This document shows positions 1-8,309 of a stretch of DNA of 64,000 nt, in pieces. The stretch lies in the NCBI RefSeq assembly GCF_008367235.1, contig NZ_VTZS01000002.1, forward strand, positions 62,001 to 126,000. Reading direction: 5' to 3'. Under the pieces are notes generated by a model, which searched no databases, was not told the origin of the DNA, and worked only from the letters and a program-made list of their open reading frames with translations. A program made the translations under genes and the position numbers. The stretch comes from Pareuzebyella sediminis. Its GTDB lineage: Bacteria; Bacteroidota; Bacteroidia; Flavobacteriales; Flavobacteriaceae. How positions within the stretch are numbered: position 1 is the stretch's first letter; every line of letters starts with the position of its first letter.

Positions 1-1693
1 CTTCCGAAGGTGCCGCGGTTCCCATGGCCTCATAACTGGAGAGTCCGTTTTCTGACATCAATGCTTGCAGGCCGCCATTCGAACTGGATGTACCGGACTT
101 CGATTGTAGCTCCTTCATCAGGTTCTGGCAGGCTACCCGTACCCCGTTGGAATACGAGGCCGCCCCCCAAGAACCTCCCGAACCGGGGGTTACGGGATAA
201 TCGGTATCGCCCAAGGCTACGGTAATATTTTCGGCCGGAATATTCAAATATTCCGAGGCGGTCTGGGTGAGAATGGTATAGGTGCCTGTGCCTATATCGG
301 TACCGTCCATTTGAACGGTGGCCCACACGTTACCGTTCTTGAGTTCAGCGATTACCTTGGCGCTGGTTTCCCGGTAGGGCGACCGTCGCGAGGCCCCGCT
401 CACTCCGTGGCCGATCAGCCAATTACCCTGTCGATTGGTTCTGGGTTGGCTCTTGCGCTGGTGCCATCCGAACTTCTCGGCCCCTATGCGTAAGCTTTCG
501 TTCAACAACCGTGACGAAAAGGGTTTGCCCGCCCCTTGATCGATCTGTGTATCGTTTTTTATCCGAAAGTCGATCGGATCCATCTTGAGTTTCCACGCCA
601 ATTCGTCCATGGCACTTTCGAGGGCAAAGCTACCGGTAGCCTCCCCGGGTGCCCGCATGGAGTTCGGGCATTGAATGTTCAGCGGTATGAGCCTATGCGT
701 GATGGCATTGTTCGGGGTCTTGTACAGCATCTTGGAAACATTGCCGCAGGCTTCGTAATACTGTAATTGCGTGGCACAATGTGACAGGGTGTGGTGCGCA
801 AGGGCGGTCAGTTCCCCATTGGTTTTGGCACCTAGCCGCATCTTTTGCTCATCGAACTGCCGCATGCCCACATTGGTGAACATCTGTTGTCGGGTAAGCA
901 CGATCTTCACCGGCCTCTCCAACATGCGGGCGGCCATGGCCGCCATGATCACGTGCTCGTGAATACGGAGCTTGGACCCAAAACCACCGCCCACATAGGA
1001 GGAGATGATCTGTACGTTCTCCTTGGGTATCCGAAACGTGTCCGCGATGGCGGTACACGACTCGTCCAAAATCTGTTGGCTGGCAAACATTTTGACCTTG
1101 TCACCCTCCCAGCTTACGAGGGCCGCGTGCAGTTCCATGGGCTGCTGTACCTCGATGGGCGTCGTATAGGTGGCTTCGACGGTAACGTCCGCTTCCTGCA
1201 TGCCCGCTTCCATATCGCCACGGCTAAAGTCGGCATTGTCGTCGGGTTTGTACGCCTTTTCCCGATGGGCGTCCCATAGAATATCGGGCGTATCTTTCTC
1301 ATAGCTCACCTTGACCAACCTACGGGCATACTGCGCCTGTTCAAAGGTTTCGGCCACTACACAGGCTACATATTGCCCGTAATAGTGTATTTCCCGATCT
1401 TGAAAAATCGGCATGACCGTCGTAAGGGTAAACGGGGGGCGGTCATTGCCCAAGGTTTGTAGGCGGTTGACATTTTTATAGGTAATCACTTTGAGCACCC
1501 CTTCTTGCTGTTCGGCCTCGGTCGTATCGATCGCGGTAATCCTTCCTTTGGCAATGGTGCTGTTGACCCCTAGGGCATAGCACATGTTTTCTGCCGGAAA
1601 TTCGGCGGAATATTTGGCCTTCCCCGTCACTTTTAATCGTCCCTCGACCCTATCGATGGGGTTTCCTAGGGCAGCTTCGTTCATCATTTTCAT
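1..1693 (-). CDS. paoC: Molybdopterin-binding subunit of PaoABC-like aldehyde oxidoreductase (partial, runs off left edge)
   Basis: Large molybdenum-cofactor subunit of a xanthine dehydrogenase-family enzyme, expected to oxidise aldehydes in the periplasm. The frame is open from an ATG preceded by a short gap after paoB to the window edge, giving about 564 residues of the roughly 730 usual for PaoC; the C-terminal part with the catalytic Glu loop is not visible. Seen: an N-terminal hammerhead-type domain with GQYVACVVAE, the cofactor loop YVGGGFGSK near residues 233-241, and MRAPGEATG near residues 346-354, all typical of the family. It is the last gene of a three-gene minus-strand operon after the iron-sulfur and FAD subunits, 17 bp behind paoB. 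Base composition is GC-richer than the array to the right. The substrate cannot be read from the sequence; aldehyde oxidation is inferred from the PaoABC-like subunit set. Confidence 0.9.
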   Translation of the reverse strand, partial: MKMMNEAALGNPIDRVEGRLKVTGKAKYSAEFPAENMCYALGVNSTIAKGRITAIDTTEAEQQEGVLKVITYKNVNRLQTLGNDRPPFTLTTVMPIFQDREIHYYGQYVACVVAETFEQAQYARRLVKVSYEKDTPDILWDAHREKAYKPDDNADFSRGDMEAGMQEADVTVEATYTTPIEVQQPMELHAALVSWEGDKVKMFASQQILDESCTAIADTFRIPKENVQIISSYVGGGFGSKLRIHEHVIMAAMAARMLERPVKIVLTRQQMFTNVGMRQFDEQKMRLGAKTNGELTALAHHTLSHCATQLQYYEACGNVSKMLYKTPNNAITHRLIPLNIQCPNSMRAPGEATGSFALESAMDELAWKLKMDPIDFRIKNDTQIDQGAGKPFSSRLLNESLRIGAEKFGWHQRKSQPRTNRQGNWLIGHGVSGASRRSPYRETSAKVIAELKNGNVWATVQMDGTDIGTGTYTILTQTASEYLNIPAENITVALGDTDYPVTPGSGGSWGAASYSNGVRVACQNLMKELQSKSGTSSSNGGLQALMSENGLSSYEAMGTAAPSE

Positions 1694-1710
1694 AGTTTGC
1701 AGGTATTGTA

Positions 1711-2703
1711 TTATGCCTTTCTTTCAAAAGCCTGGGTTAAACTTCGTACGATGGCCTTTTTGCCCATCTCTATCTTATATGCATTGTGTTTCAGGGGTTT
1801 CGCATCGCGCATGGCGATTTCCGCCGCTTCCGTAAAATTGTCGGAGGTAGGTTTTTTGTTCCTTAAAAAATCTTCCGAAGCGATAAGTTTCCAAGGTTTG
1901 TGGGCTACGGCCCCCAGGGCCAGGGCTACATCGGTAATCATACCGTTGTTGAGCTCGAGCCCGGCCGCTACCGAGGTCATGGCGAACGCATAGCTGCTGC
2001 GTTCCCGGATCTTTAGGTAATAGTAGTGGTCCGAAAATTTAGGGGCGGGCAGTTCGATGGCCGTAATGAGTTCGCCCTTTTTCAGGGTATGGTCTTTTTC
2101 CGGCCTATCGCCGGGCAACCTGTGGAAGTCCGTAAAAGCGATGGTCCGTTCGGTACCGTCGGGCTGCCGTACCTGTACTTTGGCCTCGAGAGCGGCAAGG
2201 GCCACACACATGTCCGACGGGTTGGTGGCCACACAGCTTTCGCTCCATCCGAAGATGGCGTGGTTGCCGTTCATACCTTTAAGCGCACCGCAACCGGAGC
2301 CCGGTTCCCGCTTGTTGCAGGGCATGGACGTCTCGTAAAAATAGGGGCATCGGGTGCGTTGTAAGAGGTTGCCGCCATTGGTGGCCATATTGCGGATCTG
2401 GGCCGTCGCCGCAGAAAGCATGGCCATGGTCAGCAAGGGGTAGTGCTTACGGATATCGGGGTGGTTCGCCGTATCGCTATTGTTTTTCATGGCGCCTAGG
2501 GAATATCCGCCGGACGCCGTTTTGGTGATCTCTTGATGGGCCAGATCGGCCACTTCGATAAGGTGCGAGGGACGCTCCACGTCTTCCTTCATCAGGTCGA
2601 TAAGGTTGGTGCCGCCGCCCAGATAGTGGGCTTTTTCGCTGGATGCCGAGGCCGATAGGGCCGCTTCGATCGTTTCGGGTGCTATAAAGGTAAAGGGTCT
2701 CAT
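1711..2703 (-). CDS. paoB: FAD-binding subunit of PaoABC-like aldehyde oxidoreductase
   Basis: Middle-sized subunit (330 residues; PaoB is about 318) passing electrons between the iron-sulfur subunit and FAD. The FAD pyrophosphate loop LGGGTNLIDLM lies at residues 28-38, and AQIRNMATNGGNL at 101-113 is the second conserved FAD-contact region. Cysteines at about 119, 129, 138 and 157 lie where PaoB-type subunits hold an additional [4Fe-4S] cluster, which argues for PaoB rather than a plain xanthine dehydrogenase FAD subunit. It starts 11 bp after the end of paoA and ends 17 bp before paoC, so the three genes are surely co-transcribed. Confidence 0.9.
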   Translation of the reverse strand: MRPFTFIAPETIEAALSASASSEKAHYLGGGTNLIDLMKEDVERPSHLIEVADLAHQEITKTASGGYSLGAMKNNSDTANHPDIRKHYPLLTMAMLSAATAQIRNMATNGGNLLQRTRCPYFYETSMPCNKREPGSGCGALKGMNGNHAIFGWSESCVATNPSDMCVALAALEAKVQVRQPDGTERTIAFTDFHRLPGDRPEKDHTLKKGELITAIELPAPKFSDHYYYLKIRERSSYAFAMTSVAAGLELNNGMITDVALALGAVAHKPWKLIASEDFLRNKKPTSDNFTEAAEIAMRDAKPLKHNAYKIEMGKKAIVRSLTQAFERKA

Positions 2704-2714
2704 GGATTATCTTT

Positions 2715-3506
2715 TTATGATTGGGCCTGTTGCATTTGTGCCGTGGTGGCAAATTCCCACTTGGGGGCCTGTTCTTGGCCGGTATGTACTTCCTTGATGG
2801 CCTGTACGATATTGTTGTAGGCCCCGCAGCGACAGATGTTGCCCGACATGCGTTCGCGTATCTCCTCTTCGGAGAGTTCGAGGTTCTTGGGGACCTCGGT
2901 GAAGTCTTCGGACACATAACTGGCCTCCCCATTTTTGGCCTCGTCCATCAGGGCGACGGAAGAGCAGATCTGCCCCGAGGTACAATACCCGCATTGAAAG
3001 CCGTCGTGTTTGAGAAAGGCCGCTTGCATGGGGTGCAGCTGACTGCCCTCGGCGAGCCCTTCGACGGTGGTGATCTCCTTGTCTTTGCAGGTCGCGGCCA
3101 AGGTAAGGCACGAGAGTTTGCGTTTGCCATCGATGATGACGGTACACGCCCCACATTGCCCGTGGCCGCAGCCTTTTTTCGAGCCGGTGAGCTGTAGGCG
3201 CTCCCGCAGGGCATCGAGCAAGGTCATACGCGAATCGATACGTAGGGGTTTCACGGTATTGTTGATCTTAAGGTTGACCTGTACTTCATTGAGCAGGGCC
3301 TGAATTTCGGCCACCACCTCGTCGGGGGTGGACTTCCCAAAAATTTCGGAGCTCAGGCTAGGGGCGAACAGCACACTGAGGCTGGCCGCCGAAATACGGC
3401 CTAGAAAACGTCTTCGGGACTCGCCATGCAGGCCGAGGTCGTCCAAGACCTGTGCCTCGTCTTCGGTCAATTGGGGTTCGTTGGGGCTTTTATCGGATGT
3501 ACACAT
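2715..3506 (-). CDS. paoA: [2Fe-2S] subunit of PaoABC-like aldehyde oxidoreductase, Tat-exported
   Basis: Small electron-transfer subunit (263 residues). Residues 30-36 (SRRRFLG), followed by a hydrophobic stretch, form a twin-arginine signal, so the assembled enzyme is exported folded to the periplasm. The plant-ferredoxin-type cluster uses C113, C118, C121 and C133 (CGHGQCGAC...C); the second cluster uses CGYC at 172-175 and the later GNICRCG. First gene of the paoABC-like operon. Its first 70 codons and all of its upstream region recur as a decayed copy at 16.4-16.9 kb, and array A begins 259 bp upstream of its start codon. Two palindromes lie just upstream of the ATG. Confidence 0.92.
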   Translation of the reverse strand: MCTSDKSPNEPQLTEDEAQVLDDLGLHGESRRRFLGRISAASLSVLFAPSLSSEIFGKSTPDEVVAEIQALLNEVQVNLKINNTVKPLRIDSRMTLLDALRERLQLTGSKKGCGHGQCGACTVIIDGKRKLSCLTLAATCKDKEITTVEGLAEGSQLHPMQAAFLKHDGFQCGYCTSGQICSSVALMDEAKNGEASYVSEDFTEVPKNLELSEEEIRERMSGNICRCGAYNNIVQAIKEVHTGQEQAPKWEFATTAQMQQAQS

Positions 3507-3775
3507 AGGAAAAGGGTTAGAATTGAAAAGGACTTCTTAAGAAGTTAGAAAGTATACACCCATTTTTAGATACATGGGTGTTGAAACCGACATAAGATTA
3601 ACGGGATACATCAAAGCGTGATACAATTTTCTTCAACTAATGGGAATAGGGCGCAACCGTTGAACCGGTTTTTTGATCATTTGATAGACAAACCCGAATA
3701 GTCTACGGGGTAGTTTCCTACATTGTAGGGATAGGGCAAATATGATCAATGATCATATTCCTATGTTAGCTACAA
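3299..3775. repeat. Direct repeat, copy 1: paoA 5' region plus upstream attachment-like sequence
   Basis: This 477-bp stretch covers the first 70 codons of intact paoA and the whole upstream region down to the start of array A. It recurs in the same orientation about 13.1 kb further right. By hand count there are about 31 differences, roughly 93% identity. The right end of the similarity lies 5-10 bases past the GTTAGC core where the first cassette begins, so the repeat carries a complete attachment-like end. Recombination between the copies would delete array A, the DUF2490 gene and the GH65 gene. Confidence 0.95.
3532..3581. promoter_or_regulatory. Two palindromes upstream of paoA
   Basis: ACTTCTTAAGAAGT is a perfect 14-bp palindrome 26-39 bp upstream of the paoA start. 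A second inverted repeat has arms ACACCCAT and ATGGGTGT around a 10-bp loop. Both also occur in the second copy near 16.64-16.69 kb, the second with one arm change. Position suggests operator or 5' UTR structure for the pao operon; no regulator is identified. Inference only. Confidence 0.4.
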
Positions 3776-3776
3776 T
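3731..3776 (+). other. Candidate primary attachment site of array A (hairpin plus GTTAGC core)
   Basis: A hairpin with ATAGG...ATATGATC on the left and GATCATAT...CCTAT on the right is followed directly by GTTAGCTACAAT. The first cassette starts at this GTT and closes with the near-complement AATGTAGCTAAC (10 of the first 10 bases match). A short perfect palindrome, CCTACATTGTAGG, lies just before it. The same arrangement heads array B, so it is the common boundary of both arrays. It is named attachment-like by analogy with an integron attI site; no recombinase was seen to act on it. Confidence 0.6.
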
Positions 3777-3786
3777 AAATTGCATA

Positions 3787-4290
3787 ATGAAAAGGATATT
3801 CATATTAATTCTTTGGTGTACAGTTATTACAACGGTTTATGCCCAACAGGAACCCATTGAGCAAAACGAGAATATTAATCTCTATGCTTTTATTGGGGAA
3901 AAAATATCGGTAAACGAATTTGAACAGAGACCATCAATCGAATGGATCATTGGACTAAATGGAGATTCAGCTAAAATCGAAAATATTCCGTTTGACCAAG
4001 GATTTATTGCTAAGTATAAGGTGATTGCAAACATCTTCAATAAGTTAGAAACGGATACCATTGAATTCAAGGCCTTTGACCATTATGGAAGACCTAAATT
4101 TGTGAAAAATAAGTACGTACTTCTTTATTTATCTTTCTCCGAAGAAGACAGTACATACTATCACCAAAAATATCAATTTGATGAAGTAAAAAGACATAAG
4201 GGTCAGTGGACAGGTAAGGACAGAAAATCACTTAAAGAACTATTTGAGATCAAAAAGAACGGGGTTTTCAAAAATCGAGGAATTTTTTAA
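3787..4290 (+). CDS. Secreted hypothetical protein (cassette A1)
   Basis: Not recognised. The 167-residue product has a clear signal peptide (MKRIFILILWCTVITTVYA, then QQ), so it is exported. The mature part is mixed alpha/beta and charged, with no cysteines and no motif I know. The ATG is chosen because it opens the signal peptide; the in-frame upstream ATG would add a poor N-terminus. It is the only gene between the attachment-like core at 3765 and the first palindromic site. The stop codon touches the left core of that site, typical of the tight packing of cassette genes. Confidence 0.75.
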   Translation: MKRIFILILWCTVITTVYAQQEPIEQNENINLYAFIGEKISVNEFEQRPSIEWIIGLNGDSAKIENIPFDQGFIAKYKVIANIFNKLETDTIEFKAFDHYGRPKFVKNKYVLLYLSFSEEDSTYYHQKYQFDEVKRHKGQWTGKDRKSLKELFEIKKNGVFKNRGIF

Positions 4291-4427
4291 AATGTAGCTA
4301 ACATTTCATAAAACAACCATGCCTTTACATATCCGGACTGGAAAGGTAATTCCATTCTATAAATTTGTGTCCTATCGGACACATTTGCAATTTTAACCAA
4401 AGGCACGGTGGTTATCGTGTCGTTGCC
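4291..4427 (+). repeat. attC-like recombination site A1
   Basis: Left core AATGTAGCTAAC is the reverse complement of the start of its own unit (GTTAGCTACAAT, first 10 bases identical). The interior holds AACCATGCCTTT against AAAGGCA...TGGTT. The right core TCGTTGCCA opens the next unit. Confidence 0.7.
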
Positions 4428-4437
4428 AGTAATTAAA

Positions 4438-4917
4438 ATGAAAAACGGACAAATTAAAATTTTACTCTTCCCAATAATTGCTTTAACTATTTCTTGCTCG
4501 ACACACAAAGGACTGATTAAAAAAGAAAAAACAGATTTTGGAACTATAAAATACTATGTACAAACTGATTCAAATCATTTTGATTACATCGACAGAAAAA
4601 AGGACAAGCGGATTTTAATAAGAGTTGACAACTCTATTTATTATAGTATCTATTATGACTATATCGCTAAACATACAAAACAAGATAAAGCTTTGGGTTA
4701 TTGGTTATTTTATGGAGAAGTTCCAAAAGAAACGCACGAGCCAAAATCCTATAAAAAATTATCGGAACTGGACTCATTGGTACTATCTCGGTCGGACGAA
4801 ATTTTGGACTCATTAAAATGGACTAATTTTAAACGTTGGAACGGAGCAACAGCTTTTCAGATTGAGGTCGTTTACTATCACGGATTCCCTAAAAATGAAA
4901 AATTTAAACCTTACTAA
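4438..4917 (+). CDS. Hypothetical lipoprotein (cassette A2)
   Basis: Not recognised. The 159-residue product starts with a short lysine-containing N-terminus, a hydrophobic segment and a lipobox (LTISC, then S), so it is probably a lipoprotein anchored in the membrane. The rest is polar, rich in Lys, Asp and Tyr, without known motifs. The start is the ATG that opens the signal sequence, 16 bp after the recombination core; an earlier GTG would lie inside the preceding palindrome. Sole gene of its unit. Confidence 0.75.
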   Translation: MKNGQIKILLFPIIALTISCSTHKGLIKKEKTDFGTIKYYVQTDSNHFDYIDRKKDKRILIRVDNSIYYSIYYDYIAKHTKQDKALGYWLFYGEVPKETHEPKSYKKLSELDSLVLSRSDEILDSLKWTNFKRWNGATAFQIEVVYYHGFPKNEKFKPY

Positions 4918-4928
4918 ACGGAATAAAA

Positions 4929-5062
4929 AACTAATGGCAACAAAATGTATAATCAATTGCTGGCGGATTTCCCTGCCGGAAAATCCTGCAATCGATTATT
5001 CACAATACTAGAGGGCGATTACCGTTCTAAATATCGCAACTGATCATACATAGACCGTTACA
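4929..5062 (+). repeat. attC-like recombination site A2
   Basis: Left core AACTAATGGCAAC complements the start of unit A2 (GTTGCCAGTAATT, 11 of 13). Outer stem ATGTATAATCAATTGC pairs with GCAACTGATCATACAT, 14 of 16, with a nested hairpin in the loop. Right end ACCGTTAC opens unit A3. Confidence 0.75.
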
Positions 5063-5075
5063 AATAATTTAGAAT

Positions 5076-6287
5076 ATGATAAAAAAACTTATCCCATTAT
5101 TGATTTTGATGATCCTATCTTGCAATAATGATGATTCACAAAACAATTCTAATAAAGACAATATATTGAATTTCTCCTTTGTGAAAAACATCAATACAAA
5201 TCTCACTCAAGATGTAAAAGGTAAAATCGACTACATCTCCAATACAGTAACACTAAAATTACCCTTTAATACAGATATTACCGAATTAATTCCAAGTATT
5301 GAACTTCCAGAAGGAGCGTCTATTTCACCATCCGCAAGTACTACTCTTAATTTTTCCGATCCAATAACTTTCACGCTAAAAATAAAAAATGAAATTATTA
5401 AAGAATATGTTGTATCAGCGATTGTGGACGATATTTCAATGAATATGAATACTTCTGGAGAATTTTTAGAAACTGTTTATTACAGTCCTTTTAATTCTAC
5501 AGACGATTTAATCGAAATTATAAAATATGATAGCGAAAAACCCATTGCAAGATTTCGAGAAGTATTTAACAATAATTTCAATTCATATGACGAAATATTC
5601 GTCGAACCAATATATGCTCGAAATATCGAACTCTTTGAATATGGATCCAATAACAAAGTATCTAAAGTTAAGGAATTTCCCTTTTGGAAACTTGAAGAAG
5701 GGTATGAATTCAAATTTGAAAATAATAAAGTTTTTACTTTCAATAAGACTACAGGTAGTCTTATTGATGTAACAAATAATTCTTCGTACTCAATATCAAA
5801 AACTGTAAATTATGACAATGAAGACAAAGTGGTTTCTTCAGTTTTAGTTCATGAATGGGGCGCCCAGTCGTACCATTATCAATTTAATTCTTCAAATGAA
5901 ATAGAAAGCATAAAAGGTGGGGATCAGGCTATTGATTTTAAATATTCGGAGGGGGTCATTGAATTATGGTATGATACTTTTCCTCACACAAGTGTCCGTG
6001 CTCATAGTGGTTTTCTTAATGGTCATCCATTATATGGCACCGGTAGTTACCCTCCTAAGGTAGAACTCGCAAATAATCCGGAATATAATTTATTTTTAAA
6101 ATATGGTTTAGCACGCTATGGAAATTATATGCCATACAAGCCGTTTATCGAAGCCTCAGGTGAATTTTTAGATCAAATTGAGGGAACTGAAAGATATGTA
6201 AATGAGGTAAATAGTTTTAAATACCCTATAATGGTGACAGAAATTAAGAATAAAGCTGAGAGAACTGTGGGATACTCATACCGATAA
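5076..6287 (+). CDS. Lipoprotein with DUF5018-like N-terminal domain (cassette A3)
   Basis: A 403-residue lipoprotein: lipobox LILMILSC followed by NNDD, typical of Bacteroidota. Residues about 30-120 read like the DUF5018-type beta domain of surface lipoproteins (a strand ending in IDY, a TVTLKLPFNTDITEL stretch, then SPSAS and a final strand). The rest resembles repeated YD-type beta segments of unknown role. It probably sits on the outer membrane. It begins 19 bp after the recombination core, with no convincing promoter. The family call rests on pattern memory. Confidence 0.7.
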   Translation: MIKKLIPLLILMILSCNNDDSQNNSNKDNILNFSFVKNINTNLTQDVKGKIDYISNTVTLKLPFNTDITELIPSIELPEGASISPSASTTLNFSDPITFTLKIKNEIIKEYVVSAIVDDISMNMNTSGEFLETVYYSPFNSTDDLIEIIKYDSEKPIARFREVFNNNFNSYDEIFVEPIYARNIELFEYGSNNKVSKVKEFPFWKLEEGYEFKFENNKVFTFNKTTGSLIDVTNNSSYSISKTVNYDNEDKVVSSVLVHEWGAQSYHYQFNSSNEIESIKGGDQAIDFKYSEGVIELWYDTFPHTSVRAHSGFLNGHPLYGTGSYPPKVELANNPEYNLFLKYGLARYGNYMPYKPFIEASGEFLDQIEGTERYVNEVNSFKYPIMVTEIKNKAERTVGYSYR

Positions 6288-6291
6288 TTAA

Positions 6292-6506
6292 AACTATTTG
6301 TAACACAACCAATAAACAATACGGGTTTTAGTCTTAATCGCTGGGTTTGCATATTTTTATGAAGTCCTCAAAATCTTTATCCTCGAAGCGTCGGGGTCGA
6401 GTTTAACAGGACTAAGAAATAAAGAAAACAAAAAGATTTCGCTATGTGCGTCGGGGGAACGTCCGTTGCGTGTCCGTCCCATACTGTTCATAGCTACAAC
6501 GTTGTG
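6292..6506 (+). repeat. attC-like recombination site A3 (long form)
   Basis: Left core AACTATTTGTAAC complements the start of unit A3 (GTTACAAATAATT, 12 of 13). The stem CAATAAACAATACGGG pairs with CCCATACTGTTCATAG (12 of 16) around a loop of about 150 bp with no gene. The right core ACGTTGTGGG opens unit A4. Confidence 0.7.
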
Positions 6507-6511
6507 GGTAA

Positions 6512-6955
6512 TTAGGACAAATACGGCATTCCTTTTCCAAATTCAACAAAACTCTTTAAGCTTTCTGTAACGAATCTTTCCCAAGCAGGCCAACATATTT
6601 CGTAGCAATTTAATTCTGGAACAAGTCCACTATGAGTAAAGTTTAAAATAGTTTCATTTTGACTTTTCTCTTCCAAATTCCATTCAACTTTGGTTCCAAT
6701 CCATTCCTTTTCAATTCCATCATAACCCGTATGAATATGCTTTGCATCTATACATTGCCAAACAATTTTCGAATTCGGTTCAAATTCTGAAATTTCAAAT
6801 TTCCAAAAAGTTTTATCAAAACTTGTGGTAAACTCATCACCTGATTTTGAAACGGCAGAATTAGTGTTACCCCACCACTCTTGAACTGACTGGGCTATCG
6901 CGTTAAATACAGCTTCTGAACTAGCTTCAATTGATACACTTGTAGTATAAGACAT
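6512..6955 (-). CDS. SRPBCC / AHSA1-like domain protein (cassette A4)
   Basis: A 147-residue single-domain protein of the START/SRPBCC superfamily, close to the AHSA1-like (activator of Hsp90 ATPase homologue) group: N-terminal SVSIEASSEAVFNAIA, WW near 28-29, a central strand with FEISEFEPNSKIVWQC, and a C-terminal helix with WERFVTESLKSF. Such proteins bind hydrophobic ligands; the ligand is unknown. It is the only gene of array A read against the array direction, and its stop codon lies only 11 bp inside the cassette boundary. It is divergent from an HxlR regulator, with an operator-like palindrome over its promoter, so it is probably the regulated target. Confidence 0.85.
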   Translation of the reverse strand: MSYTTSVSIEASSEAVFNAIAQSVQEWWGNTNSAVSKSGDEFTTSFDKTFWKFEISEFEPNSKIVWQCIDAKHIHTGYDGIEKEWIGTKVEWNLEEKSQNETILNFTHSGLVPELNCYEICWPAWERFVTESLKSFVEFGKGMPYLS

Positions 6956-6971
6956 AAATTTTATTTTGCAA

Positions 6972-6998
6972 TTTGTACTTGCATTTTACAAGTACAAA
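6972..6998. promoter_or_regulatory. Operator-like palindrome between SRPBCC gene and HxlR gene
   Basis: Perfect inverted repeat with 10-bp arms, TTTGTACTTG and CAAGTACAAA, around a 7-bp centre. It overlaps the -7 element of the SRPBCC promoter, so a bound protein would block it. A further half site CAAGT lies near 7022. The adjacent HxlR-type protein is the natural candidate to bind it. Confidence 0.65.
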
Positions 6999-7024
6999 TA
7001 TACAAAAGAGCTTTTATTATGCAA
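6995..7024 (-). promoter_or_regulatory. Promoter of the SRPBCC gene (Bacteroidota type)
   Basis: On the minus strand, TTG, a 19-bp spacer and TATATTTG match the Bacteroidota consensus TTG-N19-TAnnTTTG, about 40 bp upstream of the ATG. It gives this cassette its own promoter. Confidence 0.55.
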
Positions 7025-7046
7025 GTGCTTTTCGTAACTTTGAAAA

Positions 7047-7472
7047 ATGGAAGAACAAAAAAGAAGGTCAGATTGCCCGATAACATTATCTCTGGACATT
7101 TTCGGAGATAAATGGACTCTTCTAATTCTTCGAGATTTCATTTTTTTTGACAATCGCCATTTCAACCAATTGGTTAGTATAGAAAGTATATCAACAAATA
7201 TTCTTACTGATAGACTTAATAGACTTTTAGCCAACGGAATTATTAAAAAGGAGATTGATTCTAATAATAGGTCTGCTTATGTATATTCATTGACAAAAAA
7301 AGGTCTTGACCTTGTTCCAATCGTTATGGATATATATCGTTGGGGTGCTAATTATACCGAAAAGAATAATGCGGAAAAGGACTTCAAAAAGAAGATAGAT
7401 TCAGATTATGATAAAACGGTTGAAGAAATAAAAAATAGATTAATAACTACCCACAACATTGTGTATAAGTAA
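7047..7472 (+). CDS. HxlR-family transcriptional regulator (cassette A4)
   Basis: A 141-residue winged-helix regulator of the HxlR type. Signature elements: CPITLSLDIFGDKWTLLILRDF with the conserved N-terminal Cys, the recognition region ISTNILTDRLNRLLANGII, and the wing with SAYVYSLTKKGLDL. HxlR proteins often respond to aldehydes or oxidants, sometimes through this Cys; the signal here is unknown. It is divergent from the SRPBCC gene and probably acts on the palindrome between them. The last codons (THNIVYK) run through the left core of the recombination site, so its C-terminus is partly written by that site. TAACTTTG lies 4 bp before the ATG and could be a -7 element only for a leaderless transcript. 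Confidence 0.9.
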   Translation: MEEQKRRSDCPITLSLDIFGDKWTLLILRDFIFFDNRHFNQLVSIESISTNILTDRLNRLLANGIIKKEIDSNNRSAYVYSLTKKGLDLVPIVMDIYRWGANYTEKNNAEKDFKKKIDSDYDKTVEEIKNRLITTHNIVYK

Positions 7473-7581
7473 TAGCGGCCTAAGCGATAAGACGAAAGTA
7501 CAAACATAAAACAAAGGTCAGTGCTAAACTGAAAAGTTAGCGAGTAGAAATCCGCTACTACTCATACACGAGGCCGTTATA
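7442..7581 (+). repeat. attC-like recombination site A4
   Basis: Left core TAACTACCCACAAC complements the start of unit A4 (GTTGTGGGTAATTA, 13 of 14). The stem GTGTATAAGTAATAGCGG pairs with CCGCTACTACTCATACAC with 3 mismatches in 18. The right end GGCCGTTATAC opens unit A5. The site overlaps the end of the HxlR gene. Confidence 0.85.
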
Positions 7582-7587
7582 CACAAT

Positions 7588-8160
7588 TTGATTCGCAAAC
7601 TAGTTAAATATGGGGTTTTAGTATTTCTAGGATTAATGATGCTAAATCCTATAATTCCTATTGGAGATTATTGTGGAGGATTAATCAGTGTTTTAAACTT
7701 CTTCGTATTTGCAGGACTTTTAGGATTATCACTACTTATTATCACTATAGTTGATTTAATTCAATTAAGGCGTAAGAAAAAAAAATTTGACTTTATACCT
7801 TTAATTTTAACTCTAGGTTTCGGCATCTCGTTTTTTGTAATTTTTGAAAACAAAGAACACAAGTTTTGGACGAATCAGACCTTGGCAGGAATGGTTCTCA
7901 AAGATGGTACACCCAAGTCTGGAGCTCTTCGTCTATATGAGAATGGGAGTTTCGCTGCAACATACTATCATGCCGACTATAGCTGTACCTTTCAAGGAGA
8001 TTACGAATTGAATCAAAATCGATTAGTCCTAAAGCGAGACGATTTGGTAACTCAGACAGACAGTCTATTTGCAACTGAATATCTATTGATTAGGAAGGAT
8101 AGTATGTTGAAACCGACAAATGAAAATTTCGAAAAGATTGATATCCGAGAAATTAATTAA
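7588..8160 (+). CDS. Membrane protein of unknown function (cassette A5)
   Basis: Not recognised. The 190-residue product has three predicted membrane segments (residues about 9-25, 33-56 and 70-88) with a basic linker RRKKKK, then a soluble C-terminal part of about 100 residues with beta character (GALRLYENGSFAATYYH, CTFQGDYELN). The start is a TTG only 12 bp after the recombination core; no ATG lies in a suitable place before the first membrane helix, so the TTG is likely real. Sole gene of its unit. Confidence 0.7.
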   Translation: MIRKLVKYGVLVFLGLMMLNPIIPIGDYCGGLISVLNFFVFAGLLGLSLLIITIVDLIQLRRKKKKFDFIPLILTLGFGISFFVIFENKEHKFWTNQTLAGMVLKDGTPKSGALRLYENGSFAATYYHADYSCTFQGDYELNQNRLVLKRDDLVTQTDSLFATEYLLIRKDSMLKPTNENFEKIDIREIN

Positions 8161-8165
8161 AGTAA

Positions 8166-8280
8166 ACAATGTATAACATCGGGTATACCTCATGGCCAAA
8201 CGCTTGGTCATTTTTTATTAAATTGAAGCAAACAAAAAATACCTGGCGCTTGCCACAGAGGCATACCCCAGGCCGTTGGC
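8166..8280 (+). repeat. attC-like recombination site A5
   Basis: Left core ACAATGTATAAC complements the start of unit A5 in its first 8 bases (GTTATACA). The stem GGGTATACCTC...GGC pairs with GCC...GAGGCATACCCC. The right end GGCCGTTGGCTG opens unit A6. Confidence 0.75.
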
Positions 8281-8309
8281 TGTAATGTAAAACGACATTC
8301 TCGAAAACA

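Noticed and set aside
311-1302. Plus- and minus-strand frames within the left 1.7 kb
   Set aside because: They are shadows of the open paoC frame, which shows clear family motifs and runs off the edge without a stop.
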